Below the pieces are notes generated by a model. The model had not been told where the DNA came from. It did no database searches and saw only the letters and a program-made list of their open reading frames with translations. A DNA stretch of 64,000 nucleotides from Prosthecomicrobium sp. N25 (lineage in GTDB: Bacteria; Pseudomonadota; Alphaproteobacteria; Rhizobiales; Ancalomicrobiaceae), in contig NZ_JBBCAT010000001.1 in the NCBI RefSeq assembly GCF_037203705.1, forward strand, positions 779,418-843,417, written 5' to 3'. Numbering within the stretch: position 1 is the stretch's first letter; each line of letters starts with the position of its first letter. The position numbers were made by a program, and so were the translations under genes. This document shows, piece after piece, positions 32,261 to 40,869 of this stretch.

Positions 32261-34026
32261 ATCCTGGTTCTCCACTTTGGAGAGGTCTCCGGGCGGTCTC
32301 CGAACGGATCGTCCGTACCGTCCGCACCGTCCGAAATGGCTCTTTTCAGCGGCTCATATCGGACGGTCTGCCCGGCTCGCATTTCGCGACCGTCCGACGT
32401 TTTCGCAACCGTCCGGTCCGGCCCCCCGTCCAGGTCGTTGGTGGAGTGGTGCGCGGACGGCACGGACGGGCCGGACGGTCCCATCCCTGAGGTCTCCGAC
32501 GAGGACAGCCCAGCCGGCCGGATGCGGATGGTCCGCGTGCGCGCCCGGCCACTGTCCCGTTCGAACTCGACCTCGATCCCGAGCTTCCGCAGATAGGGTG
32601 CCGCGCGGCGAAGTCGCCCAGATAGGGCATTCGGCATTTTCGGCCACTCTCGCGAACCCACGATCCGCTGGTCGGTGATCCCGCCCAGGCGGGCGAGAAG
32701 GGTCGCCGCGGTGCCCTCCCAAGTCGGATTGAGATTGAAAAATTCCCGGAGAGCGATCGCGATCGGGTCGGCGTCCAGGACGTTCTCGACCGCCTCATCG
32801 CGGTTGCCGCGATACGCTGCCTCGAAAGTGCCCTCCGGCCAGAAGGCCGTCTCGCAGGCCGCCCCCCAGATCGCGAAGTCTGCCATCCGGGGCAGCTTCG
32901 AGAGCCTGGTATGGGGAAGCCTCCGGAGGCCGACGGCGACCGCGTCCAGCAGTGCGCCCAGAATGACGGGCCGCTCTACTTCGAACTCCTTCCGGAGTTC
33001 GGCTTCCAAGCGCCGTTTTCCCTCCTCGATGGGGTCGAGATGGAGAAACAAGGCCCGGTCCGCGAGATCTGGCCGGCCGACGACGTCCTCGATGCCGTTG
33101 AGGATGACCGGCCGGGCGGCCTCGAACAAAATTTCGTCCTGATCCGAGTAGAGCTGCCGGGTCGCGAAGGCTCCCCCGGTCGAGAGCCGGCACAGGGTGT
33201 CAGACATCCAGGGCGCCAGAACCGACACGTTGTCGAAGGCGAGCACATGACTGTTGTTCGCCGCGACGAAAAGGTCACGCTCTTCACGCGGGAGCGCGCG
33301 CAGGGGCGCAACATTGGGATCGACCAGGGCTCGCACGAGGTCGGAGAAGGTGGACTTCGCCGAGCCCTGCTCGCCCGACACGACGAGGAGCGGGTATGGC
33401 CCTCGACCACGCAGGGCCGCCAGGGTCCACGAGACGACCAGGACGAAGTCGGCATCCGAGCGCACGTTCAGGTACTGCCGGAGGCTCTCGATCGAGCCGC
33501 CCTGGACAGGAACAGGCAGCGCCTTCATGCCGGAAGCTCGGCGAAACCGCACAGGAGGGGCATCGACCATACGCCAGCCAGCCGCGTCGACTTCAACGGC
33601 TCGCCAGGTGTCGTCCCCGAGGTCGAGGTAGATGCGGCCTTCGAGCTCGCCGACACGCACGAAGACGCGGCGCTCGGGTCCGTCGTATCGCGCCTTCGCC
33701 TCGATGACCCCCAAGGCGGACTTCAGCGCTTCCGATCCCGGTGCGCTCCTGGTCCTTTCATAGTAGCCGCGACACAACCAGTCCTGGAAGTCACGCCCGG
33801 CCACCCTCAGGGTCTTACGCCGACCTGCGACCACAACATCCGCATAAGCGGAGTTGTTGGGGTCATGAAACAGATCGGCGCCTGCTGCCAGGTCGACCAG
33901 GACGTCTACTTGCTTCCGCTGAGCCGATTTCGCAGTGCCCTGGTCCGTCGCCGATGGCGTGACATCCGCCACTTCGGAGGCGGCGTCCACAAGCTGGGCG
34001 ACGAGCTTTTCCTGGTCGGTGCTCAT
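32257..34026 (-). CDS. P4-type replicative ATPase/helicase with repeat-rich tail
   Basis: The 589-residue protein has a Walker A motif in SGEQGSAKSTFSDLVRAL (about residues 240-257), a Walker B region around SHVLAFDNVSVL, and a sensor-like RQLYSDQDEILFEAARPVIL. This resembles the DUF927/P4 helicase group that unwinds element origins. The last 75 residues are low complexity (GPSGPSVPS, and SDGADGTDD) and are written with in-phase ACCGTCCG repeats. Its ATG overlaps the primase stop (ATGA), and its own stop overlaps the next ATG. With the primase it forms the replication core of the element. Confidence 0.8.
   Translation of the reverse strand: MSTDQEKLVAQLVDAASEVADVTPSATDQGTAKSAQRKQVDVLVDLAAGADLFHDPNNSAYADVVVAGRRKTLRVAGRDFQDWLCRGYYERTRSAPGSEALKSALGVIEAKARYDGPERRVFVRVGELEGRIYLDLGDDTWRAVEVDAAGWRMVDAPPVRFRRASGMKALPVPVQGGSIESLRQYLNVRSDADFVLVVSWTLAALRGRGPYPLLVVSGEQGSAKSTFSDLVRALVDPNVAPLRALPREERDLFVAANNSHVLAFDNVSVLAPWMSDTLCRLSTGGAFATRQLYSDQDEILFEAARPVILNGIEDVVGRPDLADRALFLHLDPIEEGKRRLEAELRKEFEVERPVILGALLDAVAVGLRRLPHTRLSKLPRMADFAIWGAACETAFWPEGTFEAAYRGNRDEAVENVLDADPIAIALREFFNLNPTWEGTAATLLARLGGITDQRIVGSREWPKMPNALSGRLRRAAPYLRKLGIEVEFERDSGRARTRTIRIRPAGLSSSETSGMGPSGPSVPSAHHSTNDLDGGPDRTVAKTSDGREMRAGQTVRYEPLKRAISDGADGTDDPFGDRPETSPKWRTRI
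32308..32479. repeat. ACCGTCCG iteron-like copies inside the ATPase gene tail
   Basis: Copies lie at 32317 and 32326 (9-bp spacing), at 32360 inverted, at 32389 and 32408, and at 32454, 32463 and 32472 inverted with 9-bp spacing (the first two with one mismatch). They are in coding phase and encode Pro-Ser or Asp-Gly tripeptides. Comparable clusters elsewhere in the island are non-coding. Confidence 0.7.
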
Positions 34027-34913
34027 GCCGCCGCTCCTCTCATAGAGCCGGGGATCCCGAGAAGGACGTCGTTGAAGTCAGTGCCGGCCGGCGGACGCGC
34101 GATGCGGACGCGGCGGCCTTCGCGGGTCCAGCCCCGCCCCGCGGCCTCGGCGGCCGAGTATCCGACTTCGTCGCCGTCAGCGAGGACGATGACCTCGCGA
34201 ACCGACGGGGGCAGGATCAGCGTCTTCAGCCCCGAGGCCGAGAGCGCGGCCCAGCCGGGCATCCCTGTGGCCTGCATTGCGGACAAGACGGTCTCGATGC
34301 CCTCCCCAACCATCAGACGCTCTGCCGACGGGGCGAGCCGGACGGCGCCACCGCGAACGGGGCCGAGCATCATCTTCGAGGGTGTGGTCGGCGCCTTGCC
34401 CAGCCCGCAGGCTGCGAGGAACGTCCGATGGATCGCGACCGGGTCGCCATCTCCCCCTCGGGTGACGAGGGCGACCATCGCGGGCCAGACGCCCCCTTTC
34501 GGGTGCTTCAAACCCGGATGGAAGCGCAGCGCAGCGGGGGCTGGCAGAGTGATGGAGCGGTTCTTCAGGTACTGCTCGACCGGCGATCTCTCTGCCGGCT
34601 GCGCATGATGCCAGATGGCCAGTGCCGCCTCGGTTCGCTTCGCGCCGTCCTGCAGGTCGTCGAAGTGGCTCGCCGGGGCCGCGTCGGCCCGGCGGCCCGA
34701 ACCCGAAGATCCCGTCCACAAACCGCGCGCCTCCAGAGCCGCGACGACGTCCGCCTGAGTGCAGCCAGCATGGCAGTGGACCAGGACCTTGCCGCCCCTT
34801 CCTTCTCGGATCGAGAGGCTAGGGTCTCGGTCATCGTGAGCAGGGCAGCGGGCCAGGAAGCCGGAGCCAACCCGGTGGCCAGTCAGCATTTTGGCGAGCT
34901 GTTCAGCGCGCAC
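34023..34913 (-). CDS. CHC2/Toprim primase
   Basis: The 296-residue protein has an N-terminal zinc-binding CHC2-type domain (RCPAHDDRDPSLSIREG, then VHCHAGCTQADVVAAL) and a C-terminal Toprim domain (RLMVGEGIETVLSAMQ and EVIVLADGDEVGYSAAEAA). In the Toprim part the catalytic Glu and the DxD-type acidic pair are present. It should make RNA primers at the element's origin. It overlaps both neighbours, with the AlpA-like gene upstream by eleven bases and the ATPase gene downstream by four. Confidence 0.85.
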   Translation of the reverse strand: MRAEQLAKMLTGHRVGSGFLARCPAHDDRDPSLSIREGRGGKVLVHCHAGCTQADVVAALEARGLWTGSSGSGRRADAAPASHFDDLQDGAKRTEAALAIWHHAQPAERSPVEQYLKNRSITLPAPAALRFHPGLKHPKGGVWPAMVALVTRGGDGDPVAIHRTFLAACGLGKAPTTPSKMMLGPVRGGAVRLAPSAERLMVGEGIETVLSAMQATGMPGWAALSASGLKTLILPPSVREVIVLADGDEVGYSAAEAAGRGWTREGRRVRIARPPAGTDFNDVLLGIPGSMRGAAA

Positions 34914-35130
34914 GACGCGCGCCTCCCGCTACAGGGCTGGAGGCCTCCGCAGAGGCGCGCTCGATGAGGGAGTCCAGTTCGCGGCGCGGAACCAGGGTTC
35001 GACCGCCGATCCGCACCAGCTTCAAGACGCCTTCGGACGCGAGCTTGTAGAGGGTCGTCCGTCCGATGCCGAGCACCTTGCAGGCGTCAGCGACCGTATA
35101 CGCAAGCCGTTCGGGAGCGGAGGACATCAT
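34903..35130 (-). CDS. AlpA-like helix-turn-helix / excisionase
   Basis: This 75-residue protein is a MerR-type winged helix: LAYTVADACKVLGIGRTTLY, then KLASEGVLKLVRIGGRTLV, and PRRELDSLIERA. AlpA-like proteins of P4 satellites bend DNA for excision and activate integrase transcription. The start is either of two adjacent ATG codons (35130 or 35127). It lies between the primase and the unknown gene that follows the integrase, as in other elements of this type. Confidence 0.8.
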   Translation of the reverse strand: MMSSAPERLAYTVADACKVLGIGRTTLYKLASEGVLKLVRIGGRTLVPRRELDSLIERASAEASSPVAGGARRAR

Positions 35131-35195
35131 CTACCTCGCGTTCGTGCACGTTCGGGTGCACCCATGCGTACCGAGGTAGCTTCCGTTTTGCGGGA

Positions 35196-35849
35196 TTAAG
35201 TGTGGGGGGATAATCCCGCTACTTCGAGGGCCTTGAGAAGCTGCCCCCTCCCATGCTCGTCGGCTACTGCAACGCGCTGATCCTCAGGCAGCCCGGCGAG
35301 CTTTGCCATCATCATCTCCCGCATCTTACGGTAGGTACCAAGAGCCAGCTCATGCTTGACGTCGCCCGCCTCGAACTGTTTGTGCCAATCCGCCGAACTC
35401 GCACGGAGGTCCCTACTCCGACGCGAGGGGCGCAAGGCAAAATCAGAGAGCTCCGGGACCAGCTTCTGCACCTGGTCGCAGGCCGCGCGCTTCGACATCC
35501 CACCCTCGATCCACCACTGGATTGCCAACGCGGTGCAGGCCCTCGCCATCCAAATCTGACCAGGATCGATAGGGCGATTTCCCGGGTTCTCAGCTGCTAA
35601 GAACGGAGCGGTCCTCCCGTTGTCGAGATCTCGCAATGCGATAGTCAAATCCAGAATTCTCTTCGGCGCTGTCGAACTCTCAAACTCTTGCTCCAGGAAA
35701 TCTACGATCAGCTCGAGAGCATTGATGTGGCGATGCCGATCAAGCTTGAACCTGTTAGAATAGTTGCGAGCAGGGTCCGTATAAGCCGCCTCGATCTGCC
35801 TCAAGAATTCCTGCAGCCTTGACGTTGTTTGGATGACATCTTTCGACAT
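35196..35849 (-). CDS. Unknown protein next to the integrase
   Basis: The 217-residue protein is helical (SRLQEFLRQIEAAYTDPARN and RHRHINALELIVDFLEQEF), with a central WMARACTALAIQWWIEGGMS segment and a region that may be a small helix-turn-helix (MSKRAACDQVQKLV). No transmembrane helix is present and I do not recognise the family. Its place between integrase and AlpA-like gene suggests an accessory role in excision or copy control. Confidence 0.55.
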   Translation of the reverse strand: MSKDVIQTTSRLQEFLRQIEAAYTDPARNYSNRFKLDRHRHINALELIVDFLEQEFESSTAPKRILDLTIALRDLDNGRTAPFLAAENPGNRPIDPGQIWMARACTALAIQWWIEGGMSKRAACDQVQKLVPELSDFALRPSRRSRDLRASSADWHKQFEAGDVKHELALGTYRKMREMMMAKLAGLPEDQRVAVADEHGRGQLLKALEVAGLSPHT

Positions 35850-35858
35850 GAGCTGTTC

Positions 35859-37043
35859 CTACCGCTCGATTCGAAGTTGGTCCAACAAGTCCGCCCACCA
35901 CTGCATCATTCGGACCCGCTCATCCCAGAATTCACCCCTCGCGTAGGCGCGGCGGATGGCGTTCTGCTCGACATGCGCCAGCTGACGCTCGATCGCATCC
36001 GCGTGCCAGAGGCCGGACTCGTTGGCAATGGTCGCGAAGGTCGCCCGGAAGCCGTGGCTCGTCATCTGGTCGGGGCCGAAGCCGATCCGGCGCAGCGCCT
36101 GGTTCAGAGTGTTCTCGCTGATCGGCTTCTGCGCGCTGGTGGTCCCGGCAAAGACCAGATCCGAGCGACGGGCGACCTCGCGGTACTCTTCCAGGATCTC
36201 GATGGCCTGCCTGGGTAGGGGGATCTTGTGCGGCCGCCGCATCTTGGTGCGCGCGGCCGGAATGCTCCAGACCTTGGCTTCCAGGTCGAACTCCTCCCAC
36301 TTCGCCAGCCTGAGTTCGCCGGGGCGGGGCACGAGCAACGCCAGAAGCTGCAGGGCCACCTTGGTCGCCGGCTGGCCCTGGTACCCGTCGATGGCTTGCA
36401 GGAGCGGCCCCAGCCCCTTCGGGTCCGTAACCGCGGCCCGGTGCTTCACCCGAGGCGTAGTCAGAGCTCCTCGCAGTGCGCCAGTCGGGTCGTTCTCGGC
36501 GCGCCCGATCGCGATCGCATACCGGAAGACCGAACCGATAGCCGATCGAAGCCGGATTGCGGTCTCGTGAAAGCCCTTGCCCTCGACCTCGCGCAGAACC
36601 TCCAGGACCTCACGAGCCGAGATCTCGTGGATCGGCCGGGAGCCGAGGCGCGGTCGAACGAGCCGCATCAGCCACTCGCGCTTCGAGAGCGTCGCCTCGG
36701 CCCGGCCCTCCCGCTTCAGCTTCTCGAACAGCTCCCCGGCGATTGCCTCGAAGGAGTTGTCGACCGAGGCCGCCGCCTTGGCGGCCATCTTCTCGAAGGA
36801 GGGATCGGCTCCCGCGATCAGCTGCCGCCGCACATTGTCGCGGGCCTGTCGGGCAGCGGCTAACGAGACCAGGGGGTACGAGCCCAAGGCCAGAAGCTTC
36901 TGCCTGCCGTGCAGGCGATAGGCGAGCCGCCAGAGCTTCGATCCGGTCGGCATGAGCCACAGCTGGAGGCCGCCGCCGTCGGACAGCTTCTTCAGCTTGC
37001 CCTCGGGCTTCAGGTTTCGAATCGCGGTGTCGGTGAGGGGCAT
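35859..37043 (-). CDS. P4-type tyrosine integrase
   Basis: The 394-residue protein has the N-terminal DUF4102 arm-binding domain (TDTAIRNLKPEGKLKKLSDG), a core-binding domain, and the catalytic domain with box I Arg in LLVPRPGELRLAKWEEF, box II in SHGFRATFATIAN, and the nucleophilic Tyr in AYARGEFWDERVRMMQWWA. All catalytic positions look intact. The ATG at 37043 has AGGAGAG upstream and begins the usual MPLTD; the upstream start at 37073 is less likely. The gene begins 180 bases from the 3' end of tRNA-Leu(CAG), the expected attachment site. Confidence 0.9.
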   Translation of the reverse strand: MPLTDTAIRNLKPEGKLKKLSDGGGLQLWLMPTGSKLWRLAYRLHGRQKLLALGSYPLVSLAAARQARDNVRRQLIAGADPSFEKMAAKAAASVDNSFEAIAGELFEKLKREGRAEATLSKREWLMRLVRPRLGSRPIHEISAREVLEVLREVEGKGFHETAIRLRSAIGSVFRYAIAIGRAENDPTGALRGALTTPRVKHRAAVTDPKGLGPLLQAIDGYQGQPATKVALQLLALLVPRPGELRLAKWEEFDLEAKVWSIPAARTKMRRPHKIPLPRQAIEILEEYREVARRSDLVFAGTTSAQKPISENTLNQALRRIGFGPDQMTSHGFRATFATIANESGLWHADAIERQLAHVEQNAIRRAYARGEFWDERVRMMQWWADLLDQLRIER

Positions 37044-37221
37044 CGGCGCTCTCCTGGGGGAGACCAGGTACAAGCGCCAATGTAGGGGAGACCAACAGAT
37101 CTACCAACAAAACGGCTGGCTGCAGGCAAACTTGCACAGACGGGTCTGGACACCTAGGAAGGCTAAGCTCCTGCCCGCTCTGGGATTTCTGGACAACTCC
37201 GGACAAATACGGACAAGCTTA

Positions 37222-37306
37222 TGGTGCCCAGGAGAGGACTCGAACCTCCACGGCTTTCACCACTGGTACCTGAAACCAGCGCGTCTACCAATTCCGCCAC
37301 CTGGGC
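37222..37306 (-). tRNA. tRNA-Leu(CAG)
   Basis: The minus strand folds as an 85-base leucine tRNA with CCA encoded: acceptor GCCCAGG pairing with CCTGGGC, a D arm, the anticodon loop TTCAGGT (anticodon CAG, plus-strand CTG at 37270-37272), a short variable arm and the TTCGAGT T-loop. The integrase gene to its left suggests that its 3' end is the attachment site. Integration preserved the complete gene. Confidence 0.95.
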
Positions 37307-37507
37307 AACGGCGGGGACGTTTAGGGGGTCTCGCGGGGCTTGTCAACGACCGTCGCCGGGGTGGCGCGCTGAGCCGCGGTTCGGTCGGGGAGGGCGCCGC
37401 GGAGCCTCGGGCGCGAGCGGCGTCTTAACCGGTTGGTCACCGCGAATCGGCTAGCTGGTGGGGTTGGGCGGGCCGCCCGGACGGCGCGTCGCTTGGGGAC
37501 TTTCCGC

Positions 37508-38731
37508 ATGGGACGGACGGCGCGGACGGCCATTGGAGCCGCCTTCTCCCTCATCCTGGCCGTGACGTCGGCCGCCGCCGGCCAGAACGGTCGCCGGCAG
37601 GACGTCGACGACCGGGTCGCGGCCCGGGTCCGCAGCGCCATCGGCCCGGCCGCCGACGGCATCGACGGCCAGCCCCGGATCATCGGCGGCACCAAGGCGC
37701 CACCCGCCTCCTGGCCCGCGGTCGTGGCGCTTGTCCGGGCCGGCGTCCCCGCCGACTACGACGCCCAGTTCTGCGGCGGCACGCTGGTCGGCCCGCGTTG
37801 GGTGCTCACGGCCGCCCATTGCGTCTTCGACATCACCGAATCCCAGCTGGAGATCCTGCAGGGCACCCAGATCCTCTCGACCACCGGCTCCCTCGGCACC
37901 CGCCACGCGGTCGCGGCCATCCACGTCCATCCCGACTGGGACAGCACGAGCTTCGAGAACGACGTCGCGCTCGTCGAACTGGCCGCCGACATCGCGGGCG
38001 CCCCCACGCTGCCGATGCTCGGCGGCGGACGTCCGGCCCGTCTCGCCCGCGCCGGCACCGGGGTCACGGCGATCGGCTGGGGTGCGACCGACAAGGCGGG
38101 CACCGTCTACCCGACCGAGCTCCGGCAGGTCTCGCTCGAGGTGGTCCGACGCGCCGAGTGCAATGAGAAGAAGTCCTACGACGGCGAGGTCGCCCGCACG
38201 ATGCTGTGCGCCGCGAGCCCGAAGGCCGGCGCCCGCGACAGCTGCAACGGCGATTCCGGCGGCCCGCTCCTTGTCCGCGATCGCGACAACGGCGGCCAGT
38301 GGACGATCGCGGGCCTGGTCAGCTGGGGCAAGGCTTGCGCACTCAAGCGCTTCCCCGGCGTCTATACCCGCGTCGCCGCGGTCTCCCCCTGGGTGCGCAC
38401 CACCATGGCGACGGTCTCGCCGTCGCCCGCCCCGGATCCCCGCCGCTGCCGCAAGCTCGACGGCGCCGACGCGCAGGCCTGCTGGAACGCGGTGATCGCC
38501 GCGGCGGAACGCCGGCTCGATCGCATGGTCGCCGAGGTCGGCGCGAGCCTCGGTCCCGACCGGCTGGCGGCGCTGCGCTCCGGCCAGGCCGCCTGGCGCT
38601 CCGCCCTGACCGGCCTGTGCCGCGCCGCCGAGACGATCGAGGGGACGTCGGCCGGCCGGGCCTGCATCGCCAAGGCGCTCGACCGCCGCATCGCCGACCT
38701 CGCCGCCCTGCCGGTCGAGACGGAGGACTGA
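37508..38731 (+). CDS. Exported trypsin-like serine protease with LprI-like C-terminal domain
   Basis: The 407-residue protein has a signal peptide (about residues 1-24) and a trypsin domain starting at RIIGG (about 57). The catalytic triad is H104 (LTAAHC), D152 (ENDVALVEL) and S250 (CNGDSGGPL). Beyond about residue 314 a cysteine-containing helical domain (CRKLDGADAQACW) resembles the LprI/DUF1311 family, which includes inhibitors of host lysozyme. The ATG at 37508 is chosen because it starts the signal peptide. Trypsin-LprI fusions are uncommon, and the protein probably acts in the periplasm or outside the cell. Confidence 0.85.
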   Translation: MGRTARTAIGAAFSLILAVTSAAAGQNGRRQDVDDRVAARVRSAIGPAADGIDGQPRIIGGTKAPPASWPAVVALVRAGVPADYDAQFCGGTLVGPRWVLTAAHCVFDITESQLEILQGTQILSTTGSLGTRHAVAAIHVHPDWDSTSFENDVALVELAADIAGAPTLPMLGGGRPARLARAGTGVTAIGWGATDKAGTVYPTELRQVSLEVVRRAECNEKKSYDGEVARTMLCAASPKAGARDSCNGDSGGPLLVRDRDNGGQWTIAGLVSWGKACALKRFPGVYTRVAAVSPWVRTTMATVSPSPAPDPRRCRKLDGADAQACWNAVIAAAERRLDRMVAEVGASLGPDRLAALRSGQAAWRSALTGLCRAAETIEGTSAGRACIAKALDRRIADLAALPVETED

Positions 38732-38895
38732 CGCCCGCGACCCCTTCGACCATCGGCGGCCTCGCGCGCCTCCGGCCGATTGCGTATCGGTACCCCCCGG
38801 TGCCTTCACAGGGTCGGCCCGACCCGGTATGAACGCGCCCGACGGCGCGCCGCCGCGACCGGCCGCGCCCCGCGAAACCGAGGGTAGGACCCGTC

Positions 38896-39876
38896 ATGAC
38901 CGCACCGCTCAACGGAAAACTCGTCACCGTCTTCGGCGGCTCCGGCTTCGTCGGCCGCTACGTGGTGCGCGCCTTCGCGCAGGCCGGCTGGCGCGTGCGC
39001 GCCGCCTGCCGCCGCCCGGACCTGGCGGGCCACCTGCAGCCCTACGGCGCGGTCGGCCAGATCCAGGCCGTGCAGGCGAACCTGCGCCCCGAGCACCGCT
39101 GGTCGGTGGACCGGGCCGTCCACGGCGCCGACGCGGTCGTCAACCTGGTCGGCATCCTGCACGCCTCCGGCCACCAGACCTTCGAGGCCGTGCAGGCGGA
39201 AGGCCCGGGCATCGTCGCCGAGGCCGCCCGGGCCGCCGGCATCGGCGCGGTCGTCCAGGTCTCCGCCATCGGGGCAGACGCCGAGTCGTCCTCCGTCTAC
39301 GCCCGCAGCAAGGCTGCCGGCGAAGCCGCCGTGCTCGCGGCCGTCCCCGGCGCGGTAATCCTGCGCCCCTCGATCGTCTTCGGCCCCGAGGACGACTTCT
39401 TCAACCGCTTCGCCGGCATGGCGCGCCTGTCGCCCGTGCTGCCGCTGATCGGCGGTGGCGAGACCCGGTTCCAGCCCGTCTATGTGGGTGACGTCGCCGC
39501 CGCGGCCTTCACGGCGGCCACCGGCGGAGCGAAGCCGGGCACCGTCTACGAGCTCGGCGGCCCGGAGGTGAAGACCTTCCGCGCGCTCATGGAGGAGATG
39601 CTGGAGGTCGTCGGGCGCCGGCGCATCCTCCTGCCGATTCCCTTCGGCCTCGCGCGCCTCCAGGCGAAGGTCCTGCAGCTCCTCCCCAGCCCGCTCCTCA
39701 CCGAGGACCAGGTCGAGGTCCTCAAGGTCGACAACGTCGTCTCCGAGGCGGCGATCCGGGACGGTCGGACCCTGAGCGGCCTCGGCATCGAGGCCCGCAC
39801 GCTCGCCTCTATCCTGCCGAGCTACCTCTGGCGCTTCCGCCAGTCCGGCCAGTTCGATACCCGCCGGACCGCCTGA
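38896..39876 (+). CDS. NDUFA9-like NAD(P)-binding protein (complex I associated)
   Basis: The 326-residue protein starts with an extended-SDR Rossmann motif (LVTVFGGSGFVGRYVVRAFA) and contains GADAVVNLVGILHASGHQTF, then YARSKAAGEAAVLAAVPGAV, matching the complex I NDUFA9 family of alphaproteobacteria rather than sugar epimerases. The role in the respiratory chain is inferred from the mitochondrial homologue. The gene is cytosolic and full length. It is followed after 66 bases by a caspase-family gene. Confidence 0.85.
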   Translation: MTAPLNGKLVTVFGGSGFVGRYVVRAFAQAGWRVRAACRRPDLAGHLQPYGAVGQIQAVQANLRPEHRWSVDRAVHGADAVVNLVGILHASGHQTFEAVQAEGPGIVAEAARAAGIGAVVQVSAIGADAESSSVYARSKAAGEAAVLAAVPGAVILRPSIVFGPEDDFFNRFAGMARLSPVLPLIGGGETRFQPVYVGDVAAAAFTAATGGAKPGTVYELGGPEVKTFRALMEEMLEVVGRRRILLPIPFGLARLQAKVLQLLPSPLLTEDQVEVLKVDNVVSEAAIRDGRTLSGLGIEARTLASILPSYLWRFRQSGQFDTRRTA

Positions 39877-39942
39877 CGCCGCCGGTTCCGCGCCGCCCCG
39901 ATCCGCGCTAGCCTGCCGGCGACGAGCGCGGCGGAGGAGCCC

Positions 39943-40869
39943 TTGCGCACAGCCCTGACCCGACGGGCCCTGCTGGCCGGCGCCGCCCTCGGCCTCGCCG
40001 GCGGCCCGGGCGCGGGTGTCCCGGCCGGCGCCGACCCGGTCGGCCGGCGCGTCGCCCTGGTGGTCGGCAATGCCGCCTATGCCCGCTTCCCCGCCCTGAA
40101 GAACCCGCGTGCCGACGCCGAGGACGTGGCCGCGGCCCTGCGGGCGCTCGGGTTCGAAACCGCCGCGCTGACCGATCTCGACCGGGACGGCTTCGCGGCG
40201 GCGCTCGGCGCCTTCGCGTCGACCCTCGCCGGGGCCGACGTCGCCCTCTTCTTCTTCGCCGGCCATGCGATCGTCGACCGCGGCCGGCAATACTTGGTGC
40301 CGGTCGACGCGGCCTACGAGGACGATGCGGCGTCCCGGCGGGACTTCGTCGAGACCGACGCGGTGCGCGACCTGATGGCCGCCGTCCGCGGCGTCCGCAT
40401 CCTGGTGCTCGACGCCTGCCGGAACGAGCCGCTGCGCCTGCGCGACGATCCCGGGGGCGGGCGGGCGGCCCCCCGGCCGGCATCGGGCCCGGACGCGCCG
40501 CGCGGCACCGTCACCCTCTACGCGACGGCGGGCCTCGACGTGGCGGAGGACGGAGACGCCCGCAACAGCCCCTTCACGGCCGCCTTCCTGGCGCGCCTGC
40601 CCGAGCCCGACCTGGAGATCCTGCCCTTCTTCCGGGCGGTCGGCCGGGACGTCACGGACCGGACGGGCGGCCGCCAGGTGCCCGAGCTCGCCTTCACGGT
40701 CGGGGATGCGGTCAGGCTCAATCCGTCGGGGTCCGACGCGGCCGGCTGGGCACGCGTCGGCGCCTCGGGCCGGGCCGCCGATCTCCGGGCCTTCCTGGCC
40801 CTCCACCCCGCCTCGCCCTTCGTGGACGCGGCGCGGCGCCGCCTCGCGGACCTGTCGGCCGGAAACTAG
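39943..40869 (+). CDS. Exported caspase-family (metacaspase-like) protein
   Basis: The 308-residue product has a twin-arginine-type N-terminus ([16 protein letters not shown]) and a caspase p20-like domain starting at [20 protein letters not shown]. The dyad is visible: His108 in [12 protein letters not shown] and Cys159 in [15 protein letters not shown]-terminal part of about 120 residues carries no recognised domain. The start is a TTG with GGAGGAG upstream. Exported bacterial caspases of this type are common in alphaproteobacteria, but their substrates are unknown. Confidence 0.8.
   Translation: MRTALTRRALLAGAALGLAGGPGAGVPAGADPVGRRVALVVGNAAYARFPALKNPRADAEDVAAALRALGFETAALTDLDRDGFAAALGAFASTLAGADVALFFFAGHAIVDRGRQYLVPVDAAYEDDAASRRDFVETDAVRDLMAAVRGVRILVLDACRNEPLRLRDDPGGGRAAPRPASGPDAPRGTVTLYATAGLDVAEDGDARNSPFTAAFLARLPEPDLEILPFFRAVGRDVTDRTGGRQVPELAFTVGDAVRLNPSGSDAAGWARVGASGRAADLRAFLALHPASPFVDAARRRLADLSAGN

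Noticed and set aside
33000-34608. Long plus-strand open frame opposite the ATPase and primase genes
   Set aside because: The minus strand carries Walker and Toprim motifs with overlapping starts and stops; the plus frame has no domain.
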